Assembly: GCA_947385775.1 (NCBI GenBank)
Contig: CANDMI010000004.1
Coordinates: forward strand, 1-64,000
Length of the DNA: 64,000 nt
Direction of reading: 5' to 3'
DNA from: an uncultured Eubacterium sp.
Lineage (GTDB): Bacteria; Bacillota; Clostridia; Lachnospirales; Lachnospiraceae
Position 1 is the stretch's first letter. Each line of letters starts with the position of its first letter. The notes under the pieces were generated by a model. The model made no database searches and was not told the DNA's origin. It was given only the letters and a program-made list of their open reading frames with translations. Of this stretch, positions 27,113 through 36,694 are shown one piece after another. The translations under genes were made by a program, and so were the position numbers.

Positions 27113-27293
27113 AAAAATGCATTCCTTTCCTAAATATGGTTCGCTTCTTCTTTCGAATGCTGGTATAGTGTGCTGTGTCTATATTGCACCGGATTTTGGG
27201 CAATGTCAATTACTTTATCATAGATTTACCCGATAAACAATAGAATTTTTTGAGGAGTCATAGATATTTTTTTAACAAACTGCGTATTTGCAC

Positions 27294-27322
27294 TTGAATT
27301 TTTGTGAAAAATTGGTTAAAAT
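27294..27322 (+). promoter_or_regulatory. Promoter of gap
   Basis: TTGAAT at 27294-27299, 17 bp, TAAAAT at 27317-27322, about 67 bases before the gap start. A TTAACAA half-site near 27273 is not a complete Rex operator. Confidence 0.65.
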
Positions 27323-27388
27323 AGGTAACAGGTTGGGTGTTCTATCCAAAAAGATAAAAATCAAACTATGTTTAGGAGGAAAATTAGC

Positions 27389-28405
27389 ATGGCAGTAAGA
27401 GTAGCAATTAATGGTTTTGGTCGTATTGGCCGTCTTGCATTTCGGCAGATGTTTGGGGCAGAAGGATATGAAGTTGTTGCAATCAACGATCTGACAAGCC
27501 CGAAGATGTTAGCGCACCTGTTAAAGTATGATTCTTCACAGGGTAAATATGAACTCGCTGACAAAGTGTCTGCTGGCGAAGATTCTATTACAGTAGATGG
27601 CAAGGAAATCAAAATCTATGCATTCCCGGATGCAAATAATTGCCCATGGGGAGATTTAAAGGTTGACGTTGTATTAGAGTGCTCCGGTTTCTATACAAGC
27701 AAGGAAAAAGCACAGGCGCATATCAATGCAGGCGCTCGCAAAGTTGTTATCTCAGCTCCAGCTGGTAATGACCTTCCTACGATTGTATTCAATACAAACC
27801 ATGAGACTTTAAAGGCTTCTGATACGATTATTTCCGCTGCATCCTGCACAACAAACTGCTTGGCTCCGATGGCGGACGCATTAAACAAATATGCTCCGGT
27901 TGAATCTGGTATCATGGTAACGATCCATGCTTACACAGGCGATCAGATGACATTGGACGGCCCGCAGAGAAAAGGCGATTTAAGAAGATCCCGCGCTGCG
28001 GCAGTAAACATTGTGCCAAACTCAACAGGCGCAGCAAAAGCAATCGGCCTTGTTATTCCGGAATTAAACGGTAAATTAATCGGTTCCGCACAGCGTGTGC
28101 CTACTCCTACTGGCTCTACAACAATCTTAACAGCGGTTGTAAGAAAAGCAGACGTTACAAAAGAAGGCATCAATGCTGCAATGAAAGCTGCTGCAAATGA
28201 GTCATTTGGATACAATGAGGATGAAATCGTATCTTCCGATATCGTTGGTATGAAATATGGTTCCTTATTCGACGCTACACAGACAATGGTATGCAAGATC
28301 GCAGATGACTTATACGAAGTACAGGTAGTATCCTGGTATGATAATGAGAACTCTTATACATCCCAGATGGTACGTACGATCAAGTATTTCTCAGAGTTAG
28401 CATAA
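27389..28405 (+). CDS. gap: Glyceraldehyde-3-phosphate dehydrogenase, type I
   Basis: GapA oxidises glyceraldehyde 3-phosphate to 1,3-bisphosphoglycerate with NAD. The 338 residues start [20 protein letters not shown], the NAD-binding fold. Asp34 in AINDLT indicates NAD rather than NADP. Cys153 in [14 protein letters not shown] is the catalytic nucleophile. The C-terminus has [15 protein letters not shown]. The start at 27389 has an AGGAGG site ten bases upstream; an in-frame ATG seven codons earlier precedes that site. Codons are biased toward a small preferred set, as in highly expressed genes. A GC-rich hairpin follows before pgk. Confidence 0.97.
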   Translation: MAVRVAINGFGRIGRLAFRQMFGAEGYEVVAINDLTSPKMLAHLLKYDSSQGKYELADKVSAGEDSITVDGKEIKIYAFPDANNCPWGDLKVDVVLECSGFYTSKEKAQAHINAGARKVVISAPAGNDLPTIVFNTNHETLKASDTIISAASCTTNCLAPMADALNKYAPVESGIMVTIHAYTGDQMTLDGPQRKGDLRRSRAAAVNIVPNSTGAAKAIGLVIPELNGKLIGSAQRVPTPTGSTTILTAVVRKADVTKEGINAAMKAAANESFGYNEDEIVSSDIVGMKYGSLFDATQTMVCKIADDLYEVQVVSWYDNENSYTSQMVRTIKYFSELA

Positions 28406-28452
28406 TTTGGATTAAGAATCTGAAAATTTCCTGGAGGTTCCAGGAGGCTCAA

Positions 28453-28484
28453 AAAGGGCCCGGCTGTTTTGGGCCGGGCCCTTT
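28453..28484 (+). terminator. Hairpin between gap and pgk, probable partial terminator
   Basis: A perfect 12-bp stem, AAAGGGCCCGGC against GCCGGGCCCTTT, with an eight-base loop. The following sequence GTTGTAG is not a good T tract, so some transcription probably reaches pgk. Confidence 0.7.
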
Positions 28485-28528
28485 GTTGTAGTTTACGCCA
28501 AGCATTTTTATCATGGAGGACAAAAACA

Positions 28529-29737
28529 ATGGGTTTAAATAAAAAATCAGTAGACGATATACAGGCGGCAGGCAAGAGGGTGCTTTGCAGATGTGATTTC
28601 AATGTGCCGTTAAAAGAAGGCAAGATCACAGATGAAAACCGCCTTGTAGCGGCGCTTCCTACGATCAAGAAATTAATCGCAGACGGCGCAAAGGTAATTT
28701 TATGCTCACACCTTGGCAAGCCGAAGGGGGAGCCAAAGCCGGAATTGTCCCTTGCGCCGGTGGCAAAAAGACTTTCCGAGCTGTTAGGCCAGGAAGTAAA
28801 ATTTGCGGCTGACCCAGAGGTTGTAGGGGCAAACGCAAAAGCGGCGGTAGAAGCTATGAAAGACGGCGAAGTGATCTTACTGGAAAACACCCGTTACCGC
28901 GCGGAAGAGACGAAAAACGGCGAAGCTTTCAGCAAAGAGCTTGCTTCCTTATGCGATATCTTTGTAAACGACGCATTCGGCACGGCGCACCGCGCGCATT
29001 GCTCAAACGTAGGCGTTGCAAAGCTCGTGGATACAGCGGCAGTTGGATATTTAATGCAAAAAGAAATCGATTTCCTTGGCAACGCGGTAGAAAATCCGGT
29101 ACGTCCGTTTGTAGCTATTTTGGGTGGCGCAAAGGTAGCGGACAAGTTAAATGTAATTGACAACCTGCTTGAAAAATGCGATACGCTCATTATCGGCGGT
29201 GGCATGGCTTATACATTCTTAAAGGCACAGGGAAATGAGATCGGCACCTCCCTTGTAGACGAATCCAAGATCGATTACTGCAAGGAAATGATCGCAAAAG
29301 CGGAAAAGCTTGGCAAAAAATTACTGCTTCCGGTAGATGCGGTTACGATCAAAGAGTTCCCGAACCCGATTGACGCGGAAGTGGAAACGGCTGTTTACGC
29401 TTCAGACGAAATGCCGGCAGACAGACAGGGCTGCGATATCGGGCCAAAGACACAGGAAATTTTTGCGGACGCGGTAAAATCTGCAAAGACAGTTGTATGG
29501 AACGGGCCGATGGGCGTATTTGAAAACCCGACCCTTGCGGCAGGCACGATCGCAGTCGCAAAAGCGCTGGCAGACACCGACGCTACAACAATCATCGGCG
29601 GCGGCGATTCCGCGGCGGCAGTAAACCAGCTTGGATTTGGCGATAAGATGTCCCATATTTCAACAGGCGGCGGCGCTTCCCTGGAATTTTTGGAAGGCAA
29701 AGAGTTACCAGGCGTTGCGGCTGCAAATGATAAATAA
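28529..29737 (+). CDS. pgk: Phosphoglycerate kinase
   Basis: Pgk transfers phosphate from 1,3-bisphosphoglycerate to ADP. The 402 residues show the signature [19 protein letters not shown] near residues 17-35, SHLGKPKG, the substrate Arg in NTRYRAEE, and the nucleotide loop [15 protein letters not shown] with [13 protein letters not shown] at the C-terminus. The ATG at 28529 has a TGGAGGA site. It stands between gap and tpiA in a glycolytic cluster. It is separated from gap by a hairpin and from tpiA by 24 bases without a terminator. Confidence 0.97.
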   Translation: MGLNKKSVDDIQAAGKRVLCRCDFNVPLKEGKITDENRLVAALPTIKKLIADGAKVILCSHLGKPKGEPKPELSLAPVAKRLSELLGQEVKFAADPEVVGANAKAAVEAMKDGEVILLENTRYRAEETKNGEAFSKELASLCDIFVNDAFGTAHRAHCSNVGVAKLVDTAAVGYLMQKEIDFLGNAVENPVRPFVAILGGAKVADKLNVIDNLLEKCDTLIIGGGMAYTFLKAQGNEIGTSLVDESKIDYCKEMIAKAEKLGKKLLLPVDAVTIKEFPNPIDAEVETAVYASDEMPADRQGCDIGPKTQEIFADAVKSAKTVVWNGPMGVFENPTLAAGTIAVAKALADTDATTIIGGGDSAAAVNQLGFGDKMSHISTGGGASLEFLEGKELPGVAAANDK

Positions 29738-29761
29738 AAAAGCATCAGGAAAGGATGAACC

Positions 29762-30511
29762 ATGGCAAGAAAGAAGATCATAGCCGGCAACTGGAAAATG
29801 AATATGTCCCCAAGCCAGGCGGTAAAATTAGTGGAAGAATTAAAACCATTGGTAAAAAACGATGAAGTGGACGTTGTATACTGCGTGCCTGCAATCGATA
29901 TCGTGCCAGTGGTGGAAGCGGTAAAGGGAACAAACGTAGAAGTCGGCGCGGAAAATATGTATTATGAGGAAAAAGGCGCATATACAGGAGAAATTTCTGC
30001 GGAAATGTTAGTAGACGCAGGGGTGAAATATGTCATTATCGGCCATTCTGAAAGACGCGATTATTTTAAGGAATGCGACGAAATGCTCAATAAAAAGGTG
30101 AAAAAAGCCATCGAGCATGGCCTGACCCCGATCCTTTGCTGCGGCGAGACATTAGAGCAGCGCGAAATGGGCATCACATTAGACTGGATTCGTATGCAGA
30201 TCAAGTCCGATTTAAAAGACATCCCGGCTGACCAGGTGGCTTCCTTAGTCATTGCTTACGAGCCGATCTGGGCAATCGGCACCGGCAAAACAGCAACCTC
30301 AGACCAGGCGCAGGAAGTATGCGGCGCAATCCGTGACTGCATCCGCGAGATGTACGACGCACCGACAGCGGACGCGGTACGCATCCAGTATGGCGGCTCT
30401 GTAAATGCAGGCAACGCGGCAGAGTTATTCGCAAAACCGGACATCGACGGCGGCCTTGTGGGCGGCGCAAGCTTGAAAGCGGATTTTGGGAAGATTGTAA
30501 ATTACAAATAA
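29762..30511 (+). CDS. tpiA: Triose-phosphate isomerase
   Basis: TpiA interconverts dihydroxyacetone phosphate and glyceraldehyde 3-phosphate. The 249 residues contain [11 protein letters not shown] with the active-site Asn and Lys, IIGHSERR with the electrophilic His, and [13 protein letters not shown] with the catalytic Glu and mobile loop 6. The phosphate-binding end has [11 protein letters not shown] and GGLVGGASL. The ribosome binding site AGGAAAGGA lies just upstream. It ends the glycolytic cluster, followed by a strong terminator. No phosphoglycerate mutase or enolase gene follows. Confidence 0.97.
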   Translation: MARKKIIAGNWKMNMSPSQAVKLVEELKPLVKNDEVDVVYCVPAIDIVPVVEAVKGTNVEVGAENMYYEEKGAYTGEISAEMLVDAGVKYVIIGHSERRDYFKECDEMLNKKVKKAIEHGLTPILCCGETLEQREMGITLDWIRMQIKSDLKDIPADQVASLVIAYEPIWAIGTGKTATSDQAQEVCGAIRDCIREMYDAPTADAVRIQYGGSVNAGNAAELFAKPDIDGGLVGGASLKADFGKIVNYK

Positions 30512-30567
30512 GATAATTTTTGCAGCTTGTTTTTGTGATTTATAATCGTTGTTTTACAGTAAAATGA

Positions 30568-30606
30568 GGGCATCGAAGGGATTGAAATCCTTTGATGCCC
30601 TTTTTT
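30568..30606 (+). terminator. Terminator of the glycolytic cluster
   Basis: GGGCATCGAAGG pairs with CCTTTGATGCCC (one G-U pair) and runs into TTTTTT. Confidence 0.9.
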
Positions 30607-30716
30607 GCTGGGTTCGATCGATATGGAACCGCCCTATGTTGTAAGCCGCTGTGCCGCATCCGCAGGTTTTTACTTTAAAGAAAATGAAAAAAATTAGTGG
30701 AATCATGTAAAACTTG

Positions 30717-30725
30717 TGTTATACT
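30717..30725 (+). promoter_or_regulatory. Extended -10 promoter of the aldolase-like gene
   Basis: TGTTATACT at 30717-30725, about 77 bases before the gene start, with no clear -35 element. Confidence 0.5.
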
Positions 30726-30801
30726 GTGTTAGGTCGTGTTAGGGTGGATTTTGATAATTTTACAATATAGTAGAAAAATACAGCAAAAGGAGACAGGAAA
30801 G

Positions 30802-31776
30802 ATGAAAGAGATTTCAGCGTTAATGGGATATCGGCCAAGCATTCATGTCGTAGACGCTACATTGCGTGACGGCGGGCTGGTCAATGATTTTTATTTTACG
30901 GATGATTTTGTCAAAGCCTTGTATCGCGCCAATATCAAGGCAGGCGTTGATTATATGGAATTTGGTTACAAGGCTTCTAAGGAGATGTTTGACGAAAATA
31001 AATTCGGGAAATGGAAATTTTGTAAGGATGAGCACATCCGGGAGATCGTTGGGGACAACGATACGGATTTAAAGATCGCGGTTATGGCGGATGTGGGGCG
31101 CTGCGACTATAAGCAGGATATTATAAACCGCATTGACAGCCCGATTGACTTAATCCGCGTCGCGACTTATCTGACGACCATCCCGGGAGCGGTTGCTATG
31201 ATCGAAGACGCGAAAAATAAGGGCTATGAGGTTAGCTGCAATATTATGGCGATCTCAAATACCCAGGAAAGCGACCTTCGCATCGCGCTTGACACCCTGG
31301 GGCAGACTCCGGTGGATGTGCTGTATATTGTAGACAGCTTTGGCGCGCTCTACCCGGAGCAGATTGCCAGGATTACGGATATTTATATGGAATTTGCGGA
31401 AAAATATAACAAAAAGATCGGCATCCATGCGCACAATAACCAGCAGCTTGCGTTCGCAAATACGATCGAAGCGGTAGGCGACGGCGTAGACTGGCTGGAC
31501 GCGACCTATGCGTCTATGGGGCGCGGCGCGGGGAATTGCGCGATGGAGCTTTTGCTCGGCCTGCTGCGCAATCCAAAGTACCATATTTACCCGGTGATCC
31601 AATTTATCGAAAAGCATATGAATAAGCTAAGGGAAGATGGAATTGTATGGGGATATGATCTGCAATATTTAATGACCGGGATTTTAAACCAGCATCCAAG
31701 GACTGCGATCCAGTTTACAAAAGAGCGCAGGCAGGATTATACCGAGTTTTACAAAGAGATCATTGCGCAGGATTAA
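30802..31776 (+). CDS. DRE-TIM metallolyase family protein (HMGL-like aldolase domain)
   Basis: A 324-residue TIM-barrel protein of the HMG-CoA lyase/isopropylmalate synthase/4-hydroxy-2-oxovalerate aldolase superfamily. The DRE motif appears as VVDATLRDGG near residues 16-25, with the metal Asp in DATLRDG. The metal-binding His pair is in IGIHAHNNQQLAFANT and the Gly-rich loop is SMGRGAGNCAMELLLG. The expected reaction is a metal-dependent carbon-carbon bond cleavage or condensation of a 2-oxo acid. The short length, without LeuA or citramalate-synthase regulatory domains, favours an aldolase. The ATG at 30802 follows an AAAGGAGA site. It is a single-gene unit, so the pathway is unknown. Confidence 0.82.
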   Translation: MKEISALMGYRPSIHVVDATLRDGGLVNDFYFTDDFVKALYRANIKAGVDYMEFGYKASKEMFDENKFGKWKFCKDEHIREIVGDNDTDLKIAVMADVGRCDYKQDIINRIDSPIDLIRVATYLTTIPGAVAMIEDAKNKGYEVSCNIMAISNTQESDLRIALDTLGQTPVDVLYIVDSFGALYPEQIARITDIYMEFAEKYNKKIGIHAHNNQQLAFANTIEAVGDGVDWLDATYASMGRGAGNCAMELLLGLLRNPKYHIYPVIQFIEKHMNKLREDGIVWGYDLQYLMTGILNQHPRTAIQFTKERRQDYTEFYKEIIAQD

Positions 31777-31796
31777 TGCAATGGCGGGCTTTGGCG

Positions 31797-32618
31797 CTAT
31801 AAAATAAATTTTTCAATGATTTCTGCGATTGCGCCCTCATCGTTTGTGGCATTTGTGACATAGTCGCAAAGCGGTTTCATTTCCGGAACTGTATTACAAA
31901 CCCCCGCGCCAAGGCCCGCCGCCTGTATCATGGATAGGTCGTTGTAATTATCCCCTATGGCGATGATCTCTTCCGGGCGGATATGAAGCAGGTCTGCTAA
32001 GAATAACATGCCAAAGCCTTTATTTATGCCCTTGCGGTTAAATTCAATGTAGCGGTTGGAGGAATAGCTTACGTCAATATCCGCAGTAATCGGTTTTAAA
32101 TCCTCCTCGATCTGATTTAAATACGAGCAGTCGGTATTTTGATAAAGAATTTTTACGATCTTTTGTCCTTTTAGAAAATCCAGGCGGTCTGTGAAAATCT
32201 CCTGTAGCTCCAGCCTGCCTTCTACATGGTCTTTTTCCTCTTTATTCAGTCGATATGCGTATACGGTGTCTTTTGTATACACATGGATGCATACATCATA
32301 AGAAAGCCCATGGCAATACAATTCCTCCGCTTTTTGAAACGGGATTTCCTGAAAGCTTAGCAGGCGTTCCCCTTTATTTTCGGTAACTGCGCCGCCGTTA
32401 AAGGAGATTACGTATTCCCGCTCCATTTCCCGAAGTCCGATCGCGTCCAGTATCTTATGGACGCTGCGGTATCCCCTGCCTGTAGCCGGCACAAAGCGAA
32501 CGCCAAGTTCGCGCGCTTTTTGGATTGCCTGTATGTTTTTGGAAGGGATGCGGCCTTGCGCGTCAAGGAGCGTTTCGTCTAAGTCTGAGACGATCATTTT
32601 GTATTTTGGATGTGCCAT
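31797..32618 (-). CDS. HAD-superfamily hydrolase, Cof type
   Basis: A 273-residue haloacid-dehalogenase phosphatase of the Cof/YbiV class. Motif I is VSDLDETLLDAQG near residues 10-22, motif II is the Thr/Ser region VPATGRGYRSV, and motif IV is IAIGDNYNDLSMIQAAG near 215. The C2 cap lies between motifs II and III. Cof proteins dephosphorylate sugar phosphates, pyridoxal phosphate or FMN with broad specificity, so no substrate is given. The start has a GGAGGTA site, and an extended -10 promoter lies 30-60 bases upstream, divergent from the VOC gene. Confidence 0.88.
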   Translation of the reverse strand: MAHPKYKMIVSDLDETLLDAQGRIPSKNIQAIQKARELGVRFVPATGRGYRSVHKILDAIGLREMEREYVISFNGGAVTENKGERLLSFQEIPFQKAEELYCHGLSYDVCIHVYTKDTVYAYRLNKEEKDHVEGRLELQEIFTDRLDFLKGQKIVKILYQNTDCSYLNQIEEDLKPITADIDVSYSSNRYIEFNRKGINKGFGMLFLADLLHIRPEEIIAIGDNYNDLSMIQAAGLGAGVCNTVPEMKPLCDYVTNATNDEGAIAEIIEKFIL

Positions 32619-32648
32619 TTTTTACCTCCGAAAAACAGATTGGGCTTT

Positions 32649-32677
32649 ATTGTAGCATATATTCGTTTATAAGTAAA
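32649..32677 (-). promoter_or_regulatory. Promoter of the HAD hydrolase gene
   Basis: On the minus strand: TTTACT, 17 bp, TACAAT preceded by TGC (extended -10). Confidence 0.65.
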
Positions 32678-32735
32678 GAGACGCGAAAAGCGCGTCCGGT
32701 CAGTTATAAATGTAACGGATTGCCAACGCTTCTAC

Positions 32736-32764
32736 TTGTCTTTCTTCTTCCCATCGTTTATACT
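32736..32764 (+). promoter_or_regulatory. Promoter of the VOC-domain gene
   Basis: TTGTCT at 32736-32741, 17 bp, TATACT at 32759-32764, about 37 bases before the start. Confidence 0.65.
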
Positions 32765-32800
32765 GTCATTAACCAAAAAACGAAAATGGAGGGAAAATCT

Positions 32801-33169
32801 ATGAACTTTAAAATGATCCACGAAAACTACAACGTCTATGATTTACAAAAATCACTTGATTTTTATGAAAAAGCGTTAGGCCTTAAGGAAAAACGTCGCA
32901 ATACCGCGGAGGACGGCTCTTACATCATCGTTTATGTTGCAAATGAGCAGTCGGATTTTGAGCTGGAATTAACCTGGATGCGGGATATGGACAGGCCATA
33001 TAATCTTGGGGACTGTGAGTTCCATCTGGCGTTTCAGGCGGATGATTATGAAGCCGCCCACAAGCTTCATAAAGAAATGGGCTGCATCTGCTTTGAAAAT
33101 CCGAAAATGGGGATTTACTTTATCCAGGACCCGGACGGCTACTGGCTGGAGATCGTGCCGCGGCGCTAG
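32801..33169 (+). CDS. VOC family protein, lactoylglutathione lyase (glyoxalase I)-like
   Basis: A 122-residue vicinal-oxygen-chelate protein made of two beta-alpha-beta-beta-beta units. The N-terminal half shows the metal His/Glu pattern of glyoxalase I (MIHENYNVYDLQKSLDFYEK) and the C-terminal half FIQDPDGYWLEIVPRR with the second Glu. Glyoxalase I converts the hemithioacetal of methylglyoxal, a toxic side product of triose phosphates, to the lactoyl thioester. The thiol used by this organism is unknown. The start has a GGAGGG site; a longer frame upstream lacks one and would overlap the promoter. It converges with the YgjP-like gene. Confidence 0.85.
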   Translation: MNFKMIHENYNVYDLQKSLDFYEKALGLKEKRRNTAEDGSYIIVYVANEQSDFELELTWMRDMDRPYNLGDCEFHLAFQADDYEAAHKLHKEMGCICFENPKMGIYFIQDPDGYWLEIVPRR

Positions 33170-33193
33170 ACACTTATAAAGTGGAGCGCGCGG
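33158..33193. terminator. Nested hairpin between convergent genes
   Basis: CCGCG/CGCGG and GCGCT/AGCGC arms enclose CACTT/AAGTG. It overlaps the last codons of the VOC gene and lies just before the stop of the opposite gene. It has no strong T tract, so a bidirectional terminator is tentative. Confidence 0.45.
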
Positions 33194-33206
33194 ACTATGA
33201 AAATAT

Positions 33207-33956
33207 TTATTTAAGCTTATCCTTGCGGCTCTTCCAGTCCGGCAGGATCTGTTCTACAAATTGATAAAACGCCTTGGAATGGTCCGGGTGGATAAAATGT
33301 GAAAATTCATGCACGACCACGTATTCAATGCTTTCCGGCGGTTTTTCCAGCAACAGGCTGTTAAAGGTGATTTTTTGTTTTTGTGGGATGCAAGAGCCCC
33401 AGCGTGAGCGCATTTTTCGGATTTTGATCTCTGGATAGGCGACCCCAAGCTTTTCAAACGCGGGATAGTGCAAACGGCTGTACTTCCCGCATATGATGCC
33501 GGTCTGGATTTTTTGCCAGGCTTCGTATAGTTGCCGTTTATGGTCGTCGTCATCTTCTTTTGTAAATAAATACAGGAAGCCGTCCCTGCAAAATACGGCT
33601 TCTCCATAATTGTTTCTGGAAAAGCTTTGGATGCTGCCGTTTTGGATCTCCTCCATCCAGGCAGGGATAAGCCGCCTGTCGGCCTGCCCAGTATGTAAAA
33701 TAAGAAAGCCGCCAAGGTAAGGCATCTGTTCTCCGGTCTTAAAAAGCGGCATTGGCGTATGGTTTTGATTTTGTTCCATACGGGCGCGGGCTTTTTCGAT
33801 AAAGGAAGCCTGGGACAGCACAAAATCGTCAATGTATTTTTTGGGGACTTTTGGATGCGCGGATACGACGATGCTTCCGTCCGGTTTGATGCGCAGGTTT
33901 ATATTTTTTACGTTTTTTCGGATCAATGTGTATGGATAGACTTGTGTATTTTCCAA
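33207..33956 (-). CDS. YgjP-like (DUF45) zinc metallopeptidase domain protein
   Basis: A 249-residue protein of the YgjP/M48-related family. The zinc-protease motif HEFSH lies in EYVVVHEFSHFIHPDHSKAF near residues 212-231, with a downstream His as third ligand. Upstream are the family signatures RKNVKNINLRIKPDGSIVVS (residues 13-32) and RKMRSRWGSC. The family is often linked to restriction or nucleotide-processing proteins, but this copy stands alone and its substrate is unknown. The start is probably TTG at 33956, nine bases after a GGGAG site; no in-frame ATG precedes the conserved region. Confidence 0.82.
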   Translation of the reverse strand: MENTQVYPYTLIRKNVKNINLRIKPDGSIVVSAHPKVPKKYIDDFVLSQASFIEKARARMEQNQNHTPMPLFKTGEQMPYLGGFLILHTGQADRRLIPAWMEEIQNGSIQSFSRNNYGEAVFCRDGFLYLFTKEDDDDHKRQLYEAWQKIQTGIICGKYSRLHYPAFEKLGVAYPEIKIRKMRSRWGSCIPQKQKITFNSLLLEKPPESIEYVVVHEFSHFIHPDHSKAFYQFVEQILPDWKSRKDKLK

Positions 33957-34099
33957 ATTCTGTCACTCCCAAAGTTTGAAATTTCATTTTGCCCTTATCA
34001 GGCGGCTGCGGTTTGATAAAGGCGGTAAGGATCGCGGGTTTTGATCGCGAGTTTCTTATGTTGATTATAGCACGAAAACAGGGAAAAGTAAAAATGTAA

Positions 34100-34873
<774 letters not shown>

Positions 34874-34926
34874 ACGCAGTCACATATTTAAAACACAGGC
34901 ATATTTTGAAAGAAAAGGGTTTGATC

Positions 34927-35400
34927 ATGGCATATGAGGCATTTGTGCCGGTTATCGGCACGATTTTAAATATTACAAGAGAAAATGATTGTTGCAGCCA
35001 GATGGTGGCGCTGCGGACAGAAAATGGGATCGTAAATTTTATTGTAGACGCGCAGACGCTTGTGATTGAAAGCAGGCAGCTTCGGGTAGGCATGCGGGTG
35101 GCGGCGTTTTACGACAGTAGGCTTCCGATGCTGTTAATATACCCGCCGCGGTATGTTGCGCAGATCGTTACGGCGCTTGGCAGGAATGAGCAGGTGACGC
35201 TTAAATATTTTAACCGGAGGCTGTTGGCGCAGGATCGGTCTTTGCAGTTAAATATTGCAGACGGCACCCTCGTGCAGGCGGTGAATGGCCAAAGATATGA
35301 CTGTAGCCCGGGGAACCGGGAGCTGTTAGTTTATTATTCGGCGACGACGAGGAGCATACCGCCGCAGACAACGCCAAGCAGGATAGTCGTGTTTTGCTAG
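34927..35400 (+). CDS. Conserved hypothetical protein, possible OB-fold N-terminus
   Basis: A 157-residue soluble protein without signal peptide or membrane segment. The N-terminal 80 residues are rich in beta-strand pattern and end with GMRVAAFYDSRLPMLLIYPP. The C-terminus has VYYSATTRSIPPQTTPSRIV followed by a final Val-Phe-Cys. I recall similar unnamed proteins in other Clostridia, with the same TTRSIP-QTTP ending, but no function is known to me. The ATG at 34927 has an AAAAGGG site. A TTG start seven codons earlier is less likely. It lies 53 bases behind the serine recombinase gene with no terminator between, so cotranscription is possible. Confidence 0.7.
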   Translation: MAYEAFVPVIGTILNITRENDCCSQMVALRTENGIVNFIVDAQTLVIESRQLRVGMRVAAFYDSRLPMLLIYPPRYVAQIVTALGRNEQVTLKYFNRRLLAQDRSLQLNIADGTLVQAVNGQRYDCSPGNRELLVYYSATTRSIPPQTTPSRIVVFC

Positions 35401-35473
35401 AGGCGCAATGCAAAGTCTTTATTGGCAGGAAAAGGGCAGAACCGGAAAATCCGGCGCTGCCCGAACGCCAGCG

Positions 35474-36370
35474 CTACTTTACGATCAATGTTCCACTGTC
35501 GCTTTTTATGGATAGATCGCGTTTTCCTTTTCCAATGGCGCCCTGCTTGCATCCATCCGTATCCATAGTGTACGCCGCGTTTTTGAATTGCGCCGTTATG
35601 TCATCAGAACCGCTGGATATCGTATAAGACAGATTATCCGGGGCTGTTTTATGGGATAACGAGATGTCTCCCGAACCTGTTTCCACGAGCAGGGATTTAT
35701 AAGCGTTTATATTTTGTATTCCCACTTCGCCGGAATCGGTTAAAACGGCAGCTTTGCCAAGCTCTGTATTTTTTATGGTGACATACGCGGATTTTGTTTG
35801 AATATCAGAATCCGTACATTTGGAATCCGTCATTTTAATATCGCCGGAATCGGAGATGAAGCTTGCGTTTTTAACCGCCATATCAGACAAAAACACATAG
35901 CCGCAGCGATTATCTAAAGAAAGCTTAGAAAGCGTAACGCCGTCCAAAGCGATCTCGCCCGAGTCGTTTTGAATGTCCAGCAAAACAGCATGGTCTTTTG
36001 GGATAGAAAGGGTAACTTTGCCGGCTTCCCTGAAAGAAAACTGTCCTGCTATGGTTTTATCGTCCTCATCCTGCTGCTGTATCATTAGCGTCTGCCCTTT
36101 TTGCATTACCTGCGCTTTACGTTCGTCTTCCTTTTTTCCGTTATAGCTTACATGTATTTTTTTATCGTTTGACGCTGATATTTTAATGTCCCAGGATGAA
36201 ATATCCATAGAGATCTCCAAGACTTCGTCTGCCGGAAAATCCTTTTGAAAAGCGGCTTTTTGCTCGCTTCCACATGCGGATGCGAAAAGAAGGGTTCCAA
36301 GCGCCCCTGCGAAAAGCGTGTTTTTCATATTTACAAGTCCGATTTTTTGAGTCATTTTATTTTGAGTCAT
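35474..36370 (-). CDS. Lipoprotein with DUF4097-type beta-helix domain
   Basis: About 298 residues. A lipoprotein signal peptide (MKNTLFAGALGTLLFASAC, lipobox ending at the Cys) follows a short leader. The mature part is a run of repeated beta strands: NDSGEIALDGV, SDSGDIKMTDS, TDSGEVGIQNI, TGSGDISLSH and SDSGTLIV. The repeated SGxI/V pattern of about 20-residue spacing is the hallmark of DUF4097 adhesin-like beta helices. These proteins are extracytoplasmic and often linked to envelope-stress systems; no specific partner is visible. The start is uncertain: three ATG codons lie within 40 bases. The second (36370) is chosen because an AAAGGA site precedes it and the first is too near the predicted transcription start. 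Confidence 0.8.
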   Translation of the reverse strand: MTQNKMTQKIGLVNMKNTLFAGALGTLLFASACGSEQKAAFQKDFPADEVLEISMDISSWDIKISASNDKKIHVSYNGKKEDERKAQVMQKGQTLMIQQQDEDDKTIAGQFSFREAGKVTLSIPKDHAVLLDIQNDSGEIALDGVTLSKLSLDNRCGYVFLSDMAVKNASFISDSGDIKMTDSKCTDSDIQTKSAYVTIKNTELGKAAVLTDSGEVGIQNINAYKSLLVETGSGDISLSHKTAPDNLSYTISSGSDDITAQFKNAAYTMDTDGCKQGAIGKGKRDLSIKSDSGTLIVK

Positions 36371-36376
36371 TTTATT
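36347..36376. repeat. 15-bp tandem duplication at a gene start
   Basis: TTGAGTCATTTTATT occurs twice in direct succession (36347-36361 and 36362-36376). On the minus strand it duplicates an ATG start codon of the DUF4097 lipoprotein gene. Confidence 0.85.
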
Positions 36377-36690
36377 TTTTATCCTTTCTGTCATTTTTTC
36401 TTGATTTTATCCTGATTATAGCGATGCGGCTTTTCAAAACTCTTGCCCAATTCTTACGATTTTCTTTCCTGCGCCGGCGAAAAAGACTGCCGCCTGATGT
36501 TTGAAAAAAGCTTTGTATCTGTGTGGGGACAGGCGCATCGTCCGCCTGCCGGCATAATATAGTGTTAGTTAAAATTGACTTTCCTTTCCAGCAATGCTAT
36601 AATCTTACCCGTACCTTTATTTCAAATTAGTTTATTTTAGGAATTTTATATGGAAAAGAAAAAAATAACTGGATACACAAAAGAAGCATT
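36371..36690. other. Divergent region between the lipoprotein and hybrid-kinase genes
   Basis: On the minus strand a TATAAT (plus coordinates 36415-36420) is a likely -10 element for the lipoprotein gene, without a clear -35. On the plus strand a strong promoter for the hybrid kinase is at 36575-36603. The rest shows no gene. The first 14-codon frame of the kinase mRNA is annotated separately. Confidence 0.5.
36575..36603 (+). promoter_or_regulatory. Strong promoter of the hybrid kinase gene
   Basis: TTGACT at 36575-36580, 17 bp, TATAAT at 36598-36603 with TGC before it (extended -10). Transcription would begin near 36610, 40 bases before the ATG at 36650. Confidence 0.8.
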
Positions 36691-36694
36691 TTGA
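36650..36694 (+). other. Likely true start of the hybrid kinase, out of frame by one base at an A7 tract
   Basis: An ATG at 36650 with an AGGA site eight bases upstream opens a frame of only 14 codons, which stops at 36692. A run of seven A residues (36659-36665) lies just after the start. One additional A would give MEKKKNNWIHKRSILILPFV, a natural cytoplasmic N-terminus joined to the first membrane segment of the kinase. This may be a sequencing error, a real mutation, or a slippery phase-variable tract. Confidence 0.6.

Noticed and set aside
27271-27338. A second Rex site before gap
   Set aside because: Only a TTAACAA half-site and the poor match GGTAACAG are present; the full palindrome is missing.
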